Below are positions 15,712-26,746 of a DNA stretch of 36,901 nt, piece after piece. Where the stretch lies: positions 2,606,171 through 2,643,071 of the forward strand of contig NZ_KN708638.1 in assembly GCF_000805335.1 (NCBI RefSeq). Reading direction: 5' to 3'. The position numbers and the translations under genes are program-made. The notes under the pieces were generated by a model, which worked only from the letters and a program-made list of their open reading frames with translations, made no database searches and was not told where the DNA came from. This stretch comes from Streptomyces sp. CT34 (GTDB taxonomy: Bacteria; Actinomycetota; Actinomycetes; Streptomycetales; Streptomycetaceae). Within the stretch, counting starts at the first letter, position 1, and each line of letters opens with the position of its first letter.

Positions 15712-17595
15712 ATGTCGACGGTGTCCCAGCCCGCAAACCGGCCCGAACAACCGCCGGATCCGGCGACCGGCACCGCCCCGCGGCCCGCCGACGGCCCCGA
15801 CCCGGCCGCCGAACGCCACCGCCTCACCGCCCTCCAGGGCGTGGCCGCCCTCTCCCTCGACGCGATGGCCTCCGTCGCGTACGGGCCCGAGTCGATCGTG
15901 CTGGTGCTGGCCGCCGCCGGCGCCCACGGACTGGGCTTCACCCTCCCGGTCACCCTGGCCATCGCCGCCCTGCTCGCCGTCCTGGTGGCCTCCTACCGCC
16001 AGGTCATCGCCGCCTTCCCCAACGGCGGCGGCTCGTACGCGGTGGCCCGCACCCACCTGGGCCGGCGCACCGCCCTGGTGGCCGCCGCCTCCCTCATCCT
16101 CGACTACGTCCTCAACGTCGCCGTCTCGGTGACCGCCGGCGTCGCGGCGCTCACCTCCGCCTTCCCCGGCCTCTACGCCGACCGCGTGTGGATCTGCCTC
16201 GCCGTGCTGGTCCTGGTCACCGGCGTCAACCTGCGCGGCATCGTCGACTCGGCGAAGGCGTTCCTGCTCCCCACCGCCGTCTTCGTCGGCGCCATCCTGG
16301 CCATGGTGGTCGTCGGCCTGTTCCGGGACGCCCCGGCCTCCACCCTCACCGCCCAGGGCCACGCCTCGGTCGTCGCCCACAACGCCACCGCCGTCGGCGC
16401 GCTGCTGCTCCTGAAGGCGTTCGCGTCCGGCTGCTCGGCGCTGACCGGTGTCGAGGCGGTCGCCAACGCCGTGCCGTCCTTCCGCACCCCGCGTGCCAGG
16501 CGCGCCCAGCGCACCGAGGTCGCCCTCGGCGCCCTGCTCGGCGTGATGCTGATCGGCCTGTCCGTGCTCATCGGCCGCTTCCACCTCCAGCCCGTCGACG
16601 GCGTCACCGTCCTCGCCCAGCTCGCGGACGCCTCGCTCGGCCACAACTGGGCCTTCTACGTCGTCCAGTTCGCCACCATGGTGCTGCTCGCCCTGGCCGC
16701 GAACACCTCCTTCGGCGGGCTGCCGGTCCTGATGGGGCTGCTGGCCCGCGACAACTACCTGCCGCACGTCTTCGGCCTCAAGGCCGACCGCCAGGTCCAC
16801 CGCCACGGCGTCCTGGTCCTGGCGGCGGTCTCCGCGGCGCTGCTCGTCTTCTCCGGCGGCGACGTCAACACCCTCGTCCCGCTCTTCTCCATCGGTGTGT
16901 TCGTCGGCTTCACCATCTGCCAGGTCGGCATGGTCCGCCACTGGTGGCGGGAACGTTCCGCCGGCTGGCATGGCAAGGCCCTCCTCAACGGCTTCGGCGC
17001 GGTGCTCACCGCCGCGGCGGCGATCGTCGTCACCGCCACCAAGTTCACCGACGGCGCCTGGCTGATCGTCATCGCGCTGCCCGTGCTGGTGGTCGCCTTC
17101 GAAGCCGTCCACCGCGCCTACGACCGGATCGGCGCCCGCCTGGGCCTCGGCCGCGTCCCCGCCACCCCGCGCCGCGCCCGCTCCCTGGTCATCGTCCCGG
17201 TCTCCCACCTCTCCCGGCTGACCAGCGAGGCCCTCACCGCGGCGGTCTCCCTGGGCGACGAGGTGGTGGCCGTCACCGTCACCTACGCCAACCCCGAGGA
17301 CCGCCCCGCCGCCGAGGCGCTGCGCCGCGACTGGGAACTCTGGAACCCCGGCGTGGACCTCCTCGAACTGCCCTCCGCGACCCGCTCCATCGGCCGTCCG
17401 ATCGCCGAGTACGTCCGGCATCTGACGGGACAGCAGCCCGGCACCCGGGTCACCGTCCTCATCCCCGAGGTCGAACCCGCCCACCTGTGGCAGCGCCTGC
17501 TCCAGAACCAGCGCGGCGCGATCGTCGCCCATGCGGTCCGGCGCGACACGGACGCGGTCATCTGCCGGCTGCGGTTCCGCCTGGCGACGGCGTAG
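15712..17595 (+). CDS. APC-superfamily permease, KimA-like (putative potassium importer)
   Basis: A 627-aa inner-membrane permease. After an N-terminal tail, LTALQGVAALSLDAMASVAY (about residues 40-59) starts the APC core of some 12 helices. The C-terminal ~130 residues (from about 495, SLVIVPVSHLSRLTSEALTA) form a cytosolic domain resembling a universal-stress-protein fold. This combination and the ASVAYGPESI motif match the KimA/YdaO family, proton-coupled potassium importers that are inhibited by c-di-AMP in Firmicutes. No ydaO riboswitch is visible upstream; instead there is an 11-nt repeat array. GGAGGT 10 nt upstream selects this ATG over the longer frame from 15559. Potassium as substrate is inference; amino acids are an alternative. 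Confidence 0.88.
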   Translation: MSTVSQPANRPEQPPDPATGTAPRPADGPDPAAERHRLTALQGVAALSLDAMASVAYGPESIVLVLAAAGAHGLGFTLPVTLAIAALLAVLVASYRQVIAAFPNGGGSYAVARTHLGRRTALVAAASLILDYVLNVAVSVTAGVAALTSAFPGLYADRVWICLAVLVLVTGVNLRGIVDSAKAFLLPTAVFVGAILAMVVVGLFRDAPASTLTAQGHASVVAHNATAVGALLLLKAFASGCSALTGVEAVANAVPSFRTPRARRAQRTEVALGALLGVMLIGLSVLIGRFHLQPVDGVTVLAQLADASLGHNWAFYVVQFATMVLLALAANTSFGGLPVLMGLLARDNYLPHVFGLKADRQVHRHGVLVLAAVSAALLVFSGGDVNTLVPLFSIGVFVGFTICQVGMVRHWWRERSAGWHGKALLNGFGAVLTAAAAIVVTATKFTDGAWLIVIALPVLVVAFEAVHRAYDRIGARLGLGRVPATPRRARSLVIVPVSHLSRLTSEALTAAVSLGDEVVAVTVTYANPEDRPAAEALRRDWELWNPGVDLLELPSATRSIGRPIAEYVRHLTGQQPGTRVTVLIPEVEPAHLWQRLLQNQRGAIVAHAVRRDTDAVICRLRFRLATA

Positions 17596-17602
17596 CGGAC
17601 GG

Positions 17603-17647
17603 ACCGCTCCGGGCGGCGAGGCAGGCGCAACAGCCGCCCGGAGCGGT
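17603..17647. terminator. Bidirectional terminator between convergent permease and ATPase genes
   Basis: ACCGCTCCGGGCGGC (17603-17617) is perfectly complementary to GCCGCCCGGAGCGGT (17633-17647), a 15-bp stem with a 15-nt loop. It starts 8 nt after the permease stop and touches the stop of the opposing gene. Confidence 0.75.
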
Positions 17648-18069
17648 CAGATCCCCCCTACCGCCAGCTCGCACCACACCGTCTTGCCGACCCCCAGCAC
17701 GCGCACCCCCCAGCGGTCCGAGAACGCCCCGACCAGCCGCAGCCCGCGCCCGTGCGGGACCCGCGGCCCGGGATCCCCCACACACGGCAGCCGCTCGCCC
17801 CGCGCGTCCGTCACCGCGATACGGAGCACGTCCGCGGTCAGCGTCAGCCGCACCCGGACGAGCCTGCCGCGCACCCGGCCGTGCACCAGCGCGTTGGTCA
17901 CCAGCTCGGACACCAACAGCCGGACGCCCTCGGCCAGTTCGCCCTGCCCCCAGTCGCCCGCCAGCCGGGCCGCGCGGTTCCGGGCCAGGGCGATGCTCTC
18001 GGGGCGCGGCGGATAGGTGCGGACGTCCTCGTGGAGGACCGCTTGTGCCGGGTCGTGCGGGGCGAGCAT
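17647..18069 (-). CDS. RsbW-like ATP-binding regulatory protein (HATPase)
   Basis: A 140-aa GHKL-type ATPase of the anti-sigma factor/serine kinase class, extremely numerous in Streptomyces. Motifs: N-box LLVSELVTNALVHG with the Mg-binding Asn, G1 region IAVTDARGE and G2 GRGLRLVGAFSDRWG. The ATG at 18069 has GGAGGT 8 nt upstream; the open frame continues to 18108 without a ribosome site. There is no adjacent sigma factor or anti-anti-sigma gene, so it is an orphan whose partner lies elsewhere. It is divergent from the sugar ABC operon. Confidence 0.9.
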   Translation of the reverse strand: MLAPHDPAQAVLHEDVRTYPPRPESIALARNRAARLAGDWGQGELAEGVRLLVSELVTNALVHGRVRGRLVRVRLTLTADVLRIAVTDARGERLPCVGDPGPRVPHGRGLRLVGAFSDRWGVRVLGVGKTVWCELAVGGI

Positions 18070-18249
18070 GGTCGACCACCTCCGGTCAGGACGGCACGCA
18101 CAGGCCATTCAAGCACTTTCGCGCCGCTGTGCCACCGGTGCGCTACGGACCGTAGGAGCACGCCACATGAGGGAGTGTCGGCCACGTCCGGCGGACCGGT
18201 TCGTACGGATGCAATGCGCGCGTCACGCCGGTGCGGCAGAGTACCTGCC

Positions 18250-19509
18250 ATGACGGAGATCGGCAGACGGCGGCTGCTCGCCGCCGGAGGTGGTGTGGCG
18301 CTCGCCGGGGCGCTGGCAGCGGGGTGCGGGTCCAACACCGGCCGGGGCGGCGGCGGTTCGGGGCCGGCCCTCAGCCAGTGGTACCACCAGTACGGGGAGC
18401 CGGGGACGCAGCAGGCGGTGCAGCGGTACGCCGCGGCGTACAAGAAGGCGGACGTCACCGTGCAGTGGCGCCCGGGGGACTACGACCGGCAGACCGCGGC
18501 GGCGCTGCTGACCGATTCCGGGCCGGACGTCTTCGAGGTCAACGGGCCGACGCTGGAACAGATCCAGGGCGGTCAGGTGGCCGATCTGACCGACCTGGTC
18601 GCGCCGGTCAGGGACGACTTCGACCAGACGGTGCTGGCCCCGAAGATCTGGCAGGACAGGATCTGGGGCATCCCGCAGACCGTCGACACCCAGCTGCTGT
18701 ACTACCGCAAGAGCCTGCTGGAGGACGCCGGGCTGCAACCCCCGCAGACCGTGGACGCGTTGGTGGACGCGGCCAAGAAGCTCACCACCGCCAAGGTCAA
18801 GGGCCTCTTCCTCGGCAACGACGGCGGCGTGGGGGTGCTCGGCGGGACGCCGCTGTTCGCCGCCGGGCTCAGCCTGATCGGCGACGACGGCAAGGTCGGG
18901 TTCGACGATCCGGCCGCCGCCCGGGTGCTGGCGAAGATCCGGCAGCTGTACGCCGACCGGTCGCTGCTGCTGGGCGCGCCCACCGACTGGTCCGATCCGG
19001 CGGCGTTCACGCAGGGGCTGACCGCGATGCAGTGGTCGGGGCTGTGGGCGCTGCCGCAGATCAAGAAGGCGCTGGGGGACGACTTCGGGGTGCTGCCGTT
19101 CCCCAAGGACGGGGCGGGCGGCAAGCCGTCGGTGCCGGTGGGCGCGTATGCGTCGGCGGTCAACGCGCGCAGCAGGCACCGGGCGGCGGCCACCGCGTTC
19201 GCGAAGTGGCTGTGGGTGGACCGCACGGACTTCCAGCAGGACTTCGCGCTGTCGTACGGCTTCCACATCCCGGCCCGGCGCTCGCTCGTGAAACAGGCCA
19301 GGCAGTTGCGGGACGGCGCGGCGGCGGACGCGGTACGTCTCGCGACCGAGCACGGCTACGCCGAACCGCTCCTGTGGACCACCGCGGACCGCAACGCCTA
19401 CCAGGACGCGCTGAGCAGGATCATCAAGGACGGGGCGAACCCGGAGAGCGAGCTGAGGGCCGTGGTGCGCAAGGTCGACGCCGAACTCCGGCGGGTCGGG
19501 AAGAAGTGA
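18250..19509 (+). CDS. ABC transporter substrate-binding lipoprotein (CUT1-type)
   Basis: A 419-aa extracellular solute-binding protein, family 1. The leader has a twin-arginine run GRRRLLAAGG followed by a hydrophobic stretch and lipobox LAAGC with C26, so it is likely exported folded by Tat and lipidated. The mature protein shows DVFEVNGPTLEQIQGGQVADL, GIPQTVDTQLLYYRKSLLE and the AFTQGLTAMQWSGLW segment typical of oligosaccharide binders. Its stop overlaps the first permease (GTGA). No cognate LacI or ROK regulator and no glycosidase are adjacent, so the sugar is unknown. Confidence 0.93.
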   Translation: MTEIGRRRLLAAGGGVALAGALAAGCGSNTGRGGGGSGPALSQWYHQYGEPGTQQAVQRYAAAYKKADVTVQWRPGDYDRQTAAALLTDSGPDVFEVNGPTLEQIQGGQVADLTDLVAPVRDDFDQTVLAPKIWQDRIWGIPQTVDTQLLYYRKSLLEDAGLQPPQTVDALVDAAKKLTTAKVKGLFLGNDGGVGVLGGTPLFAAGLSLIGDDGKVGFDDPAAARVLAKIRQLYADRSLLLGAPTDWSDPAAFTQGLTAMQWSGLWALPQIKKALGDDFGVLPFPKDGAGGKPSVPVGAYASAVNARSRHRAAATAFAKWLWVDRTDFQQDFALSYGFHIPARRSLVKQARQLRDGAAADAVRLATEHGYAEPLLWTTADRNAYQDALSRIIKDGANPESELRAVVRKVDAELRRVGKK

Positions 19510-20465
19510 CGGCACACAGCAGCCCGACGCGCCGCGGTACGGCGGCGACCCTGCCGGCCCGGCTGCTCGGTCCGCAGCGGCGGAACCTGTGGTTCTGGGT
19601 ATTCGTCGGCCCGTTCGCCGTCGGCCTGGCGCTGTTCACTTACGTGCCACTCCTGTGGAGCGTCTACCTCAGCTTCTTCAACGCGCACAACACGGTGAAC
19701 CCGACCGATTTCATCGGCCTGGGGAATTACACCGCGATGCTGGGCGACAACGCCTTCCTCAGCAGCCTGGGCACGTTTCTGCTCTTCACCGCATTCATCG
19801 TGCCGGCCACCTACGCACTCTCGCTCGCCCTCGCCGTGATGGTCAACCGGCTGCGTTTCGCGCGGGCTTTCTTCCGCTCGGTGTTCTTTCTCCCCACCGC
19901 CTGCTCGTATGTCGTGGCGTCGCTGATCTGGAAGCTGTCGCTCTTCAACGGGGTGCGGTTCGGACTGGCGAACACCGTACTCGGATGGTTCGGGGCCGAC
20001 CAGACCGCCTGGCTGTCCACCACCAGCCCGCCGTGGTACTGGCTGGTGATCGTGACGGTACGGCTGTGGCTGCAGGCCGGCTTCTACATGATTCTGTTCC
20101 TGGCCGGACTCCAGCGTATTTCCCCGCAGTTGTACGAGGCGGCGGCCATGGACGGGGCCCGGCCCGGCTGGCAGGTGTTCCGGCACATCACCTTTCCGCA
20201 GCTGCGCGCCACCTCGGTCGCGGTCGTCCTGCTCCTGGTCGTCAACGCGTTCCAGGCGTTCGACGAGTTCTACAACCTGCTGAGCGACGCCCGCGGATAT
20301 CCGCCGTACGCCCGCCCGCCACTCGTCTACCTCTACTACACGGCACTCGGCCGGGACCAGAATCTGGGGCTGGGCAGTGCCGGCGCGGTGATCCTGGCGC
20401 TGATCATCGCGGTGGCGACCGTCGTCCAGGCACGCTGGTTCGGCCTCGGCCGCAAGGAGGACTGA
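19506..20465 (+). CDS. Sugar ABC transporter permease (MalF-type)
   Basis: A 319-aa integral membrane permease with six predicted helices. The EAA loop for ATPase contact reads YEAAAMDGARPGWQVFRHIT, ending FPQL. The GTG start at 19506 overlaps the stop of the binding-protein gene, implying translational coupling; the long open frame further upstream is spurious. Its partner permease follows after 5 nt. Confidence 0.93.
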   Translation: MTAHSSPTRRGTAATLPARLLGPQRRNLWFWVFVGPFAVGLALFTYVPLLWSVYLSFFNAHNTVNPTDFIGLGNYTAMLGDNAFLSSLGTFLLFTAFIVPATYALSLALAVMVNRLRFARAFFRSVFFLPTACSYVVASLIWKLSLFNGVRFGLANTVLGWFGADQTAWLSTTSPPWYWLVIVTVRLWLQAGFYMILFLAGLQRISPQLYEAAAMDGARPGWQVFRHITFPQLRATSVAVVLLLVVNAFQAFDEFYNLLSDARGYPPYARPPLVYLYYTALGRDQNLGLGSAGAVILALIIAVATVVQARWFGLGRKED

Positions 20466-20470
20466 ACGGA

Positions 20471-21307
20471 ATGCACGATGCGCTGACCCGAGCCGGACGA
20501 GCCCTGCGCGCGGCATTGCTGGTGGCCCTGGCCCTCCTCTTCCTGATCCCGTTCTATCTCCTGGTACGCAACGGGCTGGCGGCCGAATCGGATATCACCG
20601 CCCCCAGCTGGACCTTCTTCCCCTCCCACCTCCACTGGTCGAACCTGACCGAGGTCTTCACCGACCCGAATCTCCCGATGGCGCGGGCACTGCTCAACTC
20701 GTCGCTGATCGCGGTGTCGACGACGCTCGGCACGGTCGTCCTGGCCTCCCTCGCCGGCTACGGCCTGGCCCGGATTCCGTACCGCCACTCCTCGGTGGTC
20801 TTCTACGCGATTCTGGGCACGCTGATGGTCCCGGCTGCCGTGACCTTCGTCCCCAGCTTCGTCCTGGTGTCCACGCTCGGCTGGATTTCGACGCTCCGCG
20901 GCCTGATCGTCCCGACCCTCTTCAGCGCCTTCGCGTGTTTCGTCTTCCGGCAGTATTTCCTGGGCTTCCCCAAGGAGTTGGAGGACGCGGCGCGGGTGGA
21001 CGGGCTCGGATACTGGCGGACGTACTGGCGCATCGTGGTGCCCAACGCCCGGCCGGTCTTCGCGGCGGTCGGCACGATCGTCTTCATCGGGGCCTGGAAC
21101 GCCTTCCTGTGGCCGCTGGTGATCGGCCAGGACCGGTCGGCGTGGACGGTGCAGGTCGCACTCTCCACCTTCACCACCGCGCAGAACCTCAATCTGCACG
21201 AACTGTTCGTCGCCGCGGGCATCTCCATCGTTCCCCTGATCGCCGTGTTCCTGCTGCTCCAGCGGTACATCGTGGCGGGCGTCGAGCGCAGCGGGATCGA
21301 CGACTGA
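20471..21307 (+). CDS. Sugar ABC transporter permease (MalG-type)
   Basis: A 278-aa six-helix permease, the second of the pair. The EAA-type loop is LEDAARVDGLGYWRTYWRIV followed by VPNARP. AAGGAGG (20454-20460), inside the end of the previous gene, lies 10 nt before the ATG. No ATP-binding subunit follows; in Streptomyces CUT1 systems the shared ATPase MsiK normally supplies energy, which is the likely case here. Confidence 0.93.
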   Translation: MHDALTRAGRALRAALLVALALLFLIPFYLLVRNGLAAESDITAPSWTFFPSHLHWSNLTEVFTDPNLPMARALLNSSLIAVSTTLGTVVLASLAGYGLARIPYRHSSVVFYAILGTLMVPAAVTFVPSFVLVSTLGWISTLRGLIVPTLFSAFACFVFRQYFLGFPKELEDAARVDGLGYWRTYWRIVVPNARPVFAAVGTIVFIGAWNAFLWPLVIGQDRSAWTVQVALSTFTTAQNLNLHELFVAAGISIVPLIAVFLLLQRYIVAGVERSGIDD

Positions 21308-21411
21308 GGCGGCCGGGGCACCGATACGCCGGTCCGGGCCTGCCCCTCTCGGTGCGTCAACGGCCGGCACCGGCCCTTGACGCCTTCCCTTCACGCCTCC
21401 CCGGACCCCGC

Positions 21412-21912
21412 ACGCCCCTGGAGTGGCCGGTGCTGTTCTTCCGCGGAGCACACCTGACGGCCACCGCACCGCGCCAATTTGCCGCCGATTGCGGGAAGTT
21501 GGAGACCAACCCGCTCTTGACACCGGGCGACTCGAAGGAGGCGGTGCGGTTTGACAAGACGGCCAGCAGCGCACCCGCGTTCGAGAACGCATGGCACACG
21601 GACGTAACCTTCCGCGAACGCCCCGCAATGGAGCCGGTGTTGCAGCCGTGCGAGGTGCCGGCGCGCGACAGGGACACGATGTGGGCCGATATGGCCGCCG
21701 CGTACGACAATTTGCCGGTGAAAATCCGGGAGCGGATCGATGGCGCAAGGGCGGTGCACGACTATCTTCCGAGCTTCTCGCGTTTCCGCTCGACCCCTCA
21801 ACTCTCCTTACCCCAGGGGCAGTTCCCACCGGTGGAGCATCCGGTGGTGCGCCGGCACCCGGAGACCGGGCGGTGCATGCCGTTCGCCGACGCGTCCGAG
21901 TTCGACGACAGG
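21412..21912 (+). pseudogene. TauD/TfdA-family dioxygenase remnant, truncated at both ends
   Basis: About 165 codons in one open frame clearly resemble the core of alpha-ketoglutarate-dependent taurine dioxygenases: LEWPVLFFRGAHLT, CGKLETNPLL, FENAWHTDVTFRERP with the His-x-Asp iron ligands, DTMWADMAAAYDNLP, RERIDGARAVHDYLPSF and FPPVEHPVVRRHPETGR. The N-terminal ~60 residues of the family are absent: upstream is the permease 3' end. After the PETGR region the C-terminal third, including the distal His iron ligand and the Arg that binds 2-oxoglutarate, is replaced by unrelated sequence running into the convergent regulator. There is no start codon with a ribosome site at its head. It also contains a TTA codon. 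Best read as a decaying fragment, possibly from transfer or a deletion. Confidence 0.75.
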
Positions 21913-21942
21913 ACCCGGGGGAACCGGACGCCACTCCACCCC

Positions 21943-22968
21943 CTACCACCTCGCCGCCGTCCCCCCGGCCGCCGGTCCCCCCGCCGCCTGCTCGGCCGGT
22001 CCGGCGCCGCGGAGGAGGGCCGCGCCGAGCGGCGTCAGGGTGTGCAGCACCGCATTGCCCTGGCGCAGGGTGGAGAGGAGGCCGGCATCGCGCAGCACGG
22101 TGGCGTGCTGGCTGGCGGAGGCCAGCGAGACGTCGACGCGGCGGGCCAGTTCGCTGGTGGTGCAGCCGACGCCGATGCCGTGCAGGATCGCCGAGCGGGT
22201 CTGGCCCACGAGGCGGCCCAGGGAGCGGTCGGGCGGCACCGGCGGGGTCAGCCGCGGGGTCTGGTGCTCGACGGGGTAGACGAGGACCGGCGTCAGGTCC
22301 GGGTTGTAGAAGGTCACCGGGGTGCGGCGGCAGAAGTAGGAGGGGAGCAGGAGCAGTCCGCGGCCCGCCAGATGGAGGTCGCGTTCGACCGGGTAGTCCG
22401 CCTCCAGGACGGGCGGGCGCCAGCGCATCATCGGCGGGAGGGACGCCAGCAGGCGGTCGGCGCCGCCGTCCAGGAGCGCCCGGCCGCGGGCGGCGCGGTC
22501 GGCCTCTATGCGGCCCTGGACGCGCGGCCAGTACGGAGCCACCGCCGCCTCGTAGTAGCGCCGGAGTATCCCGGCGAGCCGGGACAGCGCACGGGTCTCG
22601 CCGTCCGCCATGTCCCGTATCCACGCGGGGAGCGGTCGGCCGGCGGCGGGTGCCCGCCGGGACAGCTCTTCGCGCAGGCGGGCGGCGGGGGTCTCCCGCA
22701 GCGCGGCGAGCGCCTCGTCCATGCCGAGCAGGCCCTCGGCCGGCGTCAGGAAATCGGGGAAATAGCCGCGGGTGGGCACCAGCGGTGCCAGCAGACGCGT
22801 TTCGCCATTCAACTTTCCGCGCGTTTCCGATCGCCATTTCCCGAACGCCGAATCGTCGCGCCTGTCACGTAGTCGATGAAAGCTGAGGACTGTCTCCCAC
22901 AGTGCGTCGGGGCGTGCGGCTATCCGCACGCGGGCCAGATCGAGTCCACTGAAATGGACGCGTAACAC
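21943..22968 (-). CDS. Large winged-helix (ArsR-type) regulator with TTA as second codon
   Basis: A 341-aa regulator in which the DNA-binding domain is C-terminal: SELARRVDVSLASASQHATV and LRDAGLLSTLRQGNAVLHTL (about 265-325). The N-terminal ~250 residues (LRVHFSGLDLARVRIAARPD and later YPVERDLHLAGRGLLLLPSY) belong to a Streptomyces-expanded family of unknown ligand. The start is taken as the GTG at 22968, since family members begin M-L-R-[VI]-H-F; the frame remains open to an ATG at 23043. The second codon is TTA (22965-22963), so translation may depend on the bldA tRNA. It converges on the TauD remnant. Confidence 0.87.
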   Translation of the reverse strand: MLRVHFSGLDLARVRIAARPDALWETVLSFHRLRDRRDDSAFGKWRSETRGKLNGETRLLAPLVPTRGYFPDFLTPAEGLLGMDEALAALRETPAARLREELSRRAPAAGRPLPAWIRDMADGETRALSRLAGILRRYYEAAVAPYWPRVQGRIEADRAARGRALLDGGADRLLASLPPMMRWRPPVLEADYPVERDLHLAGRGLLLLPSYFCRRTPVTFYNPDLTPVLVYPVEHQTPRLTPPVPPDRSLGRLVGQTRSAILHGIGVGCTTSELARRVDVSLASASQHATVLRDAGLLSTLRQGNAVLHTLTPLGAALLRGAGPAEQAAGGPAAGGTAARW

Positions 22969-23250
22969 CGAACCCCCACCCTTGGTTTCCGAAGTCGGCC
23001 CCCGGCACGCCTGAGTATGCACGCCAACACGTGCGGTCACCATGCCCTTTTGGCCAGAGTTGAAAAGGGTCGCGCCGTCGGGGGCCCGCCGGGAATGCTG
23101 TACTCAATTCAACGGCGGTGCGAACGGCCCGGATTGCTCGATCCCGTGGGGGGTGATGGGCAAACAACCGGCCGGCCGCGGACCGTTGAAGGCCGCCTCC
23201 CACGCCGACTGGGAGGACGGCAGCTCCCGAGGGGGGAGTCCGGAGAAGGC
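22969..23250. other. Intergenic region upstream of the winged-helix regulator
   Basis: No gene seen. CCCTTTT-N11-AAAAGGG (23045-23069) is a perfect 7-bp inverted repeat about 80-100 nt upstream of the regulator start and could be an operator or weak terminator. A -10-like CATACT lies on the minus strand at 23019-23014. Confidence 0.4.
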
Positions 23251-23282
23251 GAGGGCGGCACCTCCGCACAGGTGCCGCCCTC
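23251..23282. terminator. Terminator downstream of ppdK
   Basis: GAGGGCGGCACCT (23251-23263), 6-nt loop, AGGTGCCGCCCTC (23270-23282): a perfect 13-bp stem about 90 nt after the ppdK stop. Symmetric, so it may also insulate the opposite strand. Confidence 0.8.
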
Positions 23283-23371
23283 GTTGCGGTGCCGGAGCCG
23301 ACGGGCGGGCGTGAGGGTGAAGGTGCCCGGCCGCCGTCTCCGGTGGTTGGTGGGGCGGGTGCCCCGTCGGG

Positions 23372-26107
<2,736 letters not shown>

Positions 26108-26116
26108 GGGTCTGAC

Positions 26117-26148
26117 TCCTCGCCGACGGGCTGCCCTGACGGCGAGGA
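26117..26148 (-). promoter_or_regulatory. Hairpin overlapping the ppdK ribosome binding site
   Basis: On the minus strand CCTCGCCG and CGGCGAGG (plus-strand 26118-26125 and 26140-26147, extendable by one T-A pair) form a stem with a 14-nt loop whose 3' arm contains the first part of the GAGGAG ribosome site. It could control translation; no known riboswitch was recognised. Confidence 0.4.
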
Positions 26149-26433
26149 ACATACCCAGATCGAAGGCGTATGGGTACGTCCACTTGGTCGACATACGTGC
26201 GTAACCCGGCGTCCGCCAGCAGATCGAAAGTGATCAAGGGCAGGAAGCATCGTTTAGTTCCTGAACTCATCACTGCGCTACGCAGTCAGTAGGTCGCAGT
26301 GGATCTACTCACCGCAATGACGACGTTGATTGCTTGAACAGGCGGCGGATGGCACGCGGTGCCACCATTGCGAGAGATAGAGTCCGGCCGATTGTGCTCA
26401 TCTGAGCGGCACCCCTATCAGGGGTGGCGAGAA
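26149..26433. other. AT-rich leader region upstream of ppdK with short palindromes
   Basis: No gene seen. By eye 26220-26340 is only about half G+C, far below the surroundings. It holds AGTTCCTGAACT (26256-26267, perfect palindrome) and ACTGCG-CTA-CGCAGT (26272-26286). A hairpin CACCCCT-ATC-AGGGGTG lies at 26410-26426. It could contain the ppdK promoter, operators or a small RNA. Confidence 0.5.
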
Positions 26434-26700
26434 TCACGCGCTCATGTGTGAGCCAGTCCCATCATTTGGACCCGCTTCGGCTAGTCGATCAAGGAATGCG
26501 TCGACCGGTGTGCGCACCCGTTCCCGTACCGCCGGAAGCTCCGCACGCGATTCGGCCACCCACCGCTCCGGGTCGGCCGCGGTGCCGGTCGCGACGGCCG
26601 GCGCCGGTTCTCCGTCGGCAGGGGCGTTCCGGCGCGCCGCCGGGCCGAGTTCGGTGAGCACCGGTATCAGGCCATAGTTCCCGGGTGGCGGGAATCGCAC
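26434..26700 (-). CDS. Possible small hypothetical protein or gene remnant
   Basis: An 88-aa minus-strand frame (PPPGNYGLIPVLTELGPAAR in the first part, PAVRERVRTPVDAFLDRLAE near the end) with mostly G/C third positions in the middle, weaker toward the end. Its stop is followed within 8 nt by a 7-bp hairpin (26426-26410). Against it: the GTG at 26700 has no separate ribosome site, and the frame stays open upstream into the end of the MFS gene. No family recognised. It may be the tail of a lost gene. Confidence 0.3.
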   Translation of the reverse strand: MRFPPPGNYGLIPVLTELGPAARRNAPADGEPAPAVATGTAADPERWVAESRAELPAVRERVRTPVDAFLDRLAEAGPNDGTGSHMSA

Positions 26701-26746
26701 CTCGGCGTCCCGGGTCGTATACCTCTGCCCGGCAGGCGCGTTGCCG

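Noticed and set aside
15562..17532. 656-aa minus-strand frame over the KimA-like permease
   Set aside because: Asp/Gly/Gln-rich antisense shadow of a membrane protein gene.
15513..18155. 880-aa plus-strand frame overlapping the permease
   Set aside because: Arg/Pro-rich off-frame reading; the permease frame has the helices and C-terminal domain.
21308..21375. Terminator after the sugar ABC operon (GGCCGG-CA-CCGGCC at 21362-21375)
   Set aside because: Only 6 bp with a 2-nt loop and no supporting tract; too weak to list.
26200..26440. tRNA or other structured RNA in the AT-rich gap
   Set aside because: Short palindromes only; no T-loop GTTCRA motif or cloverleaf could be drawn.
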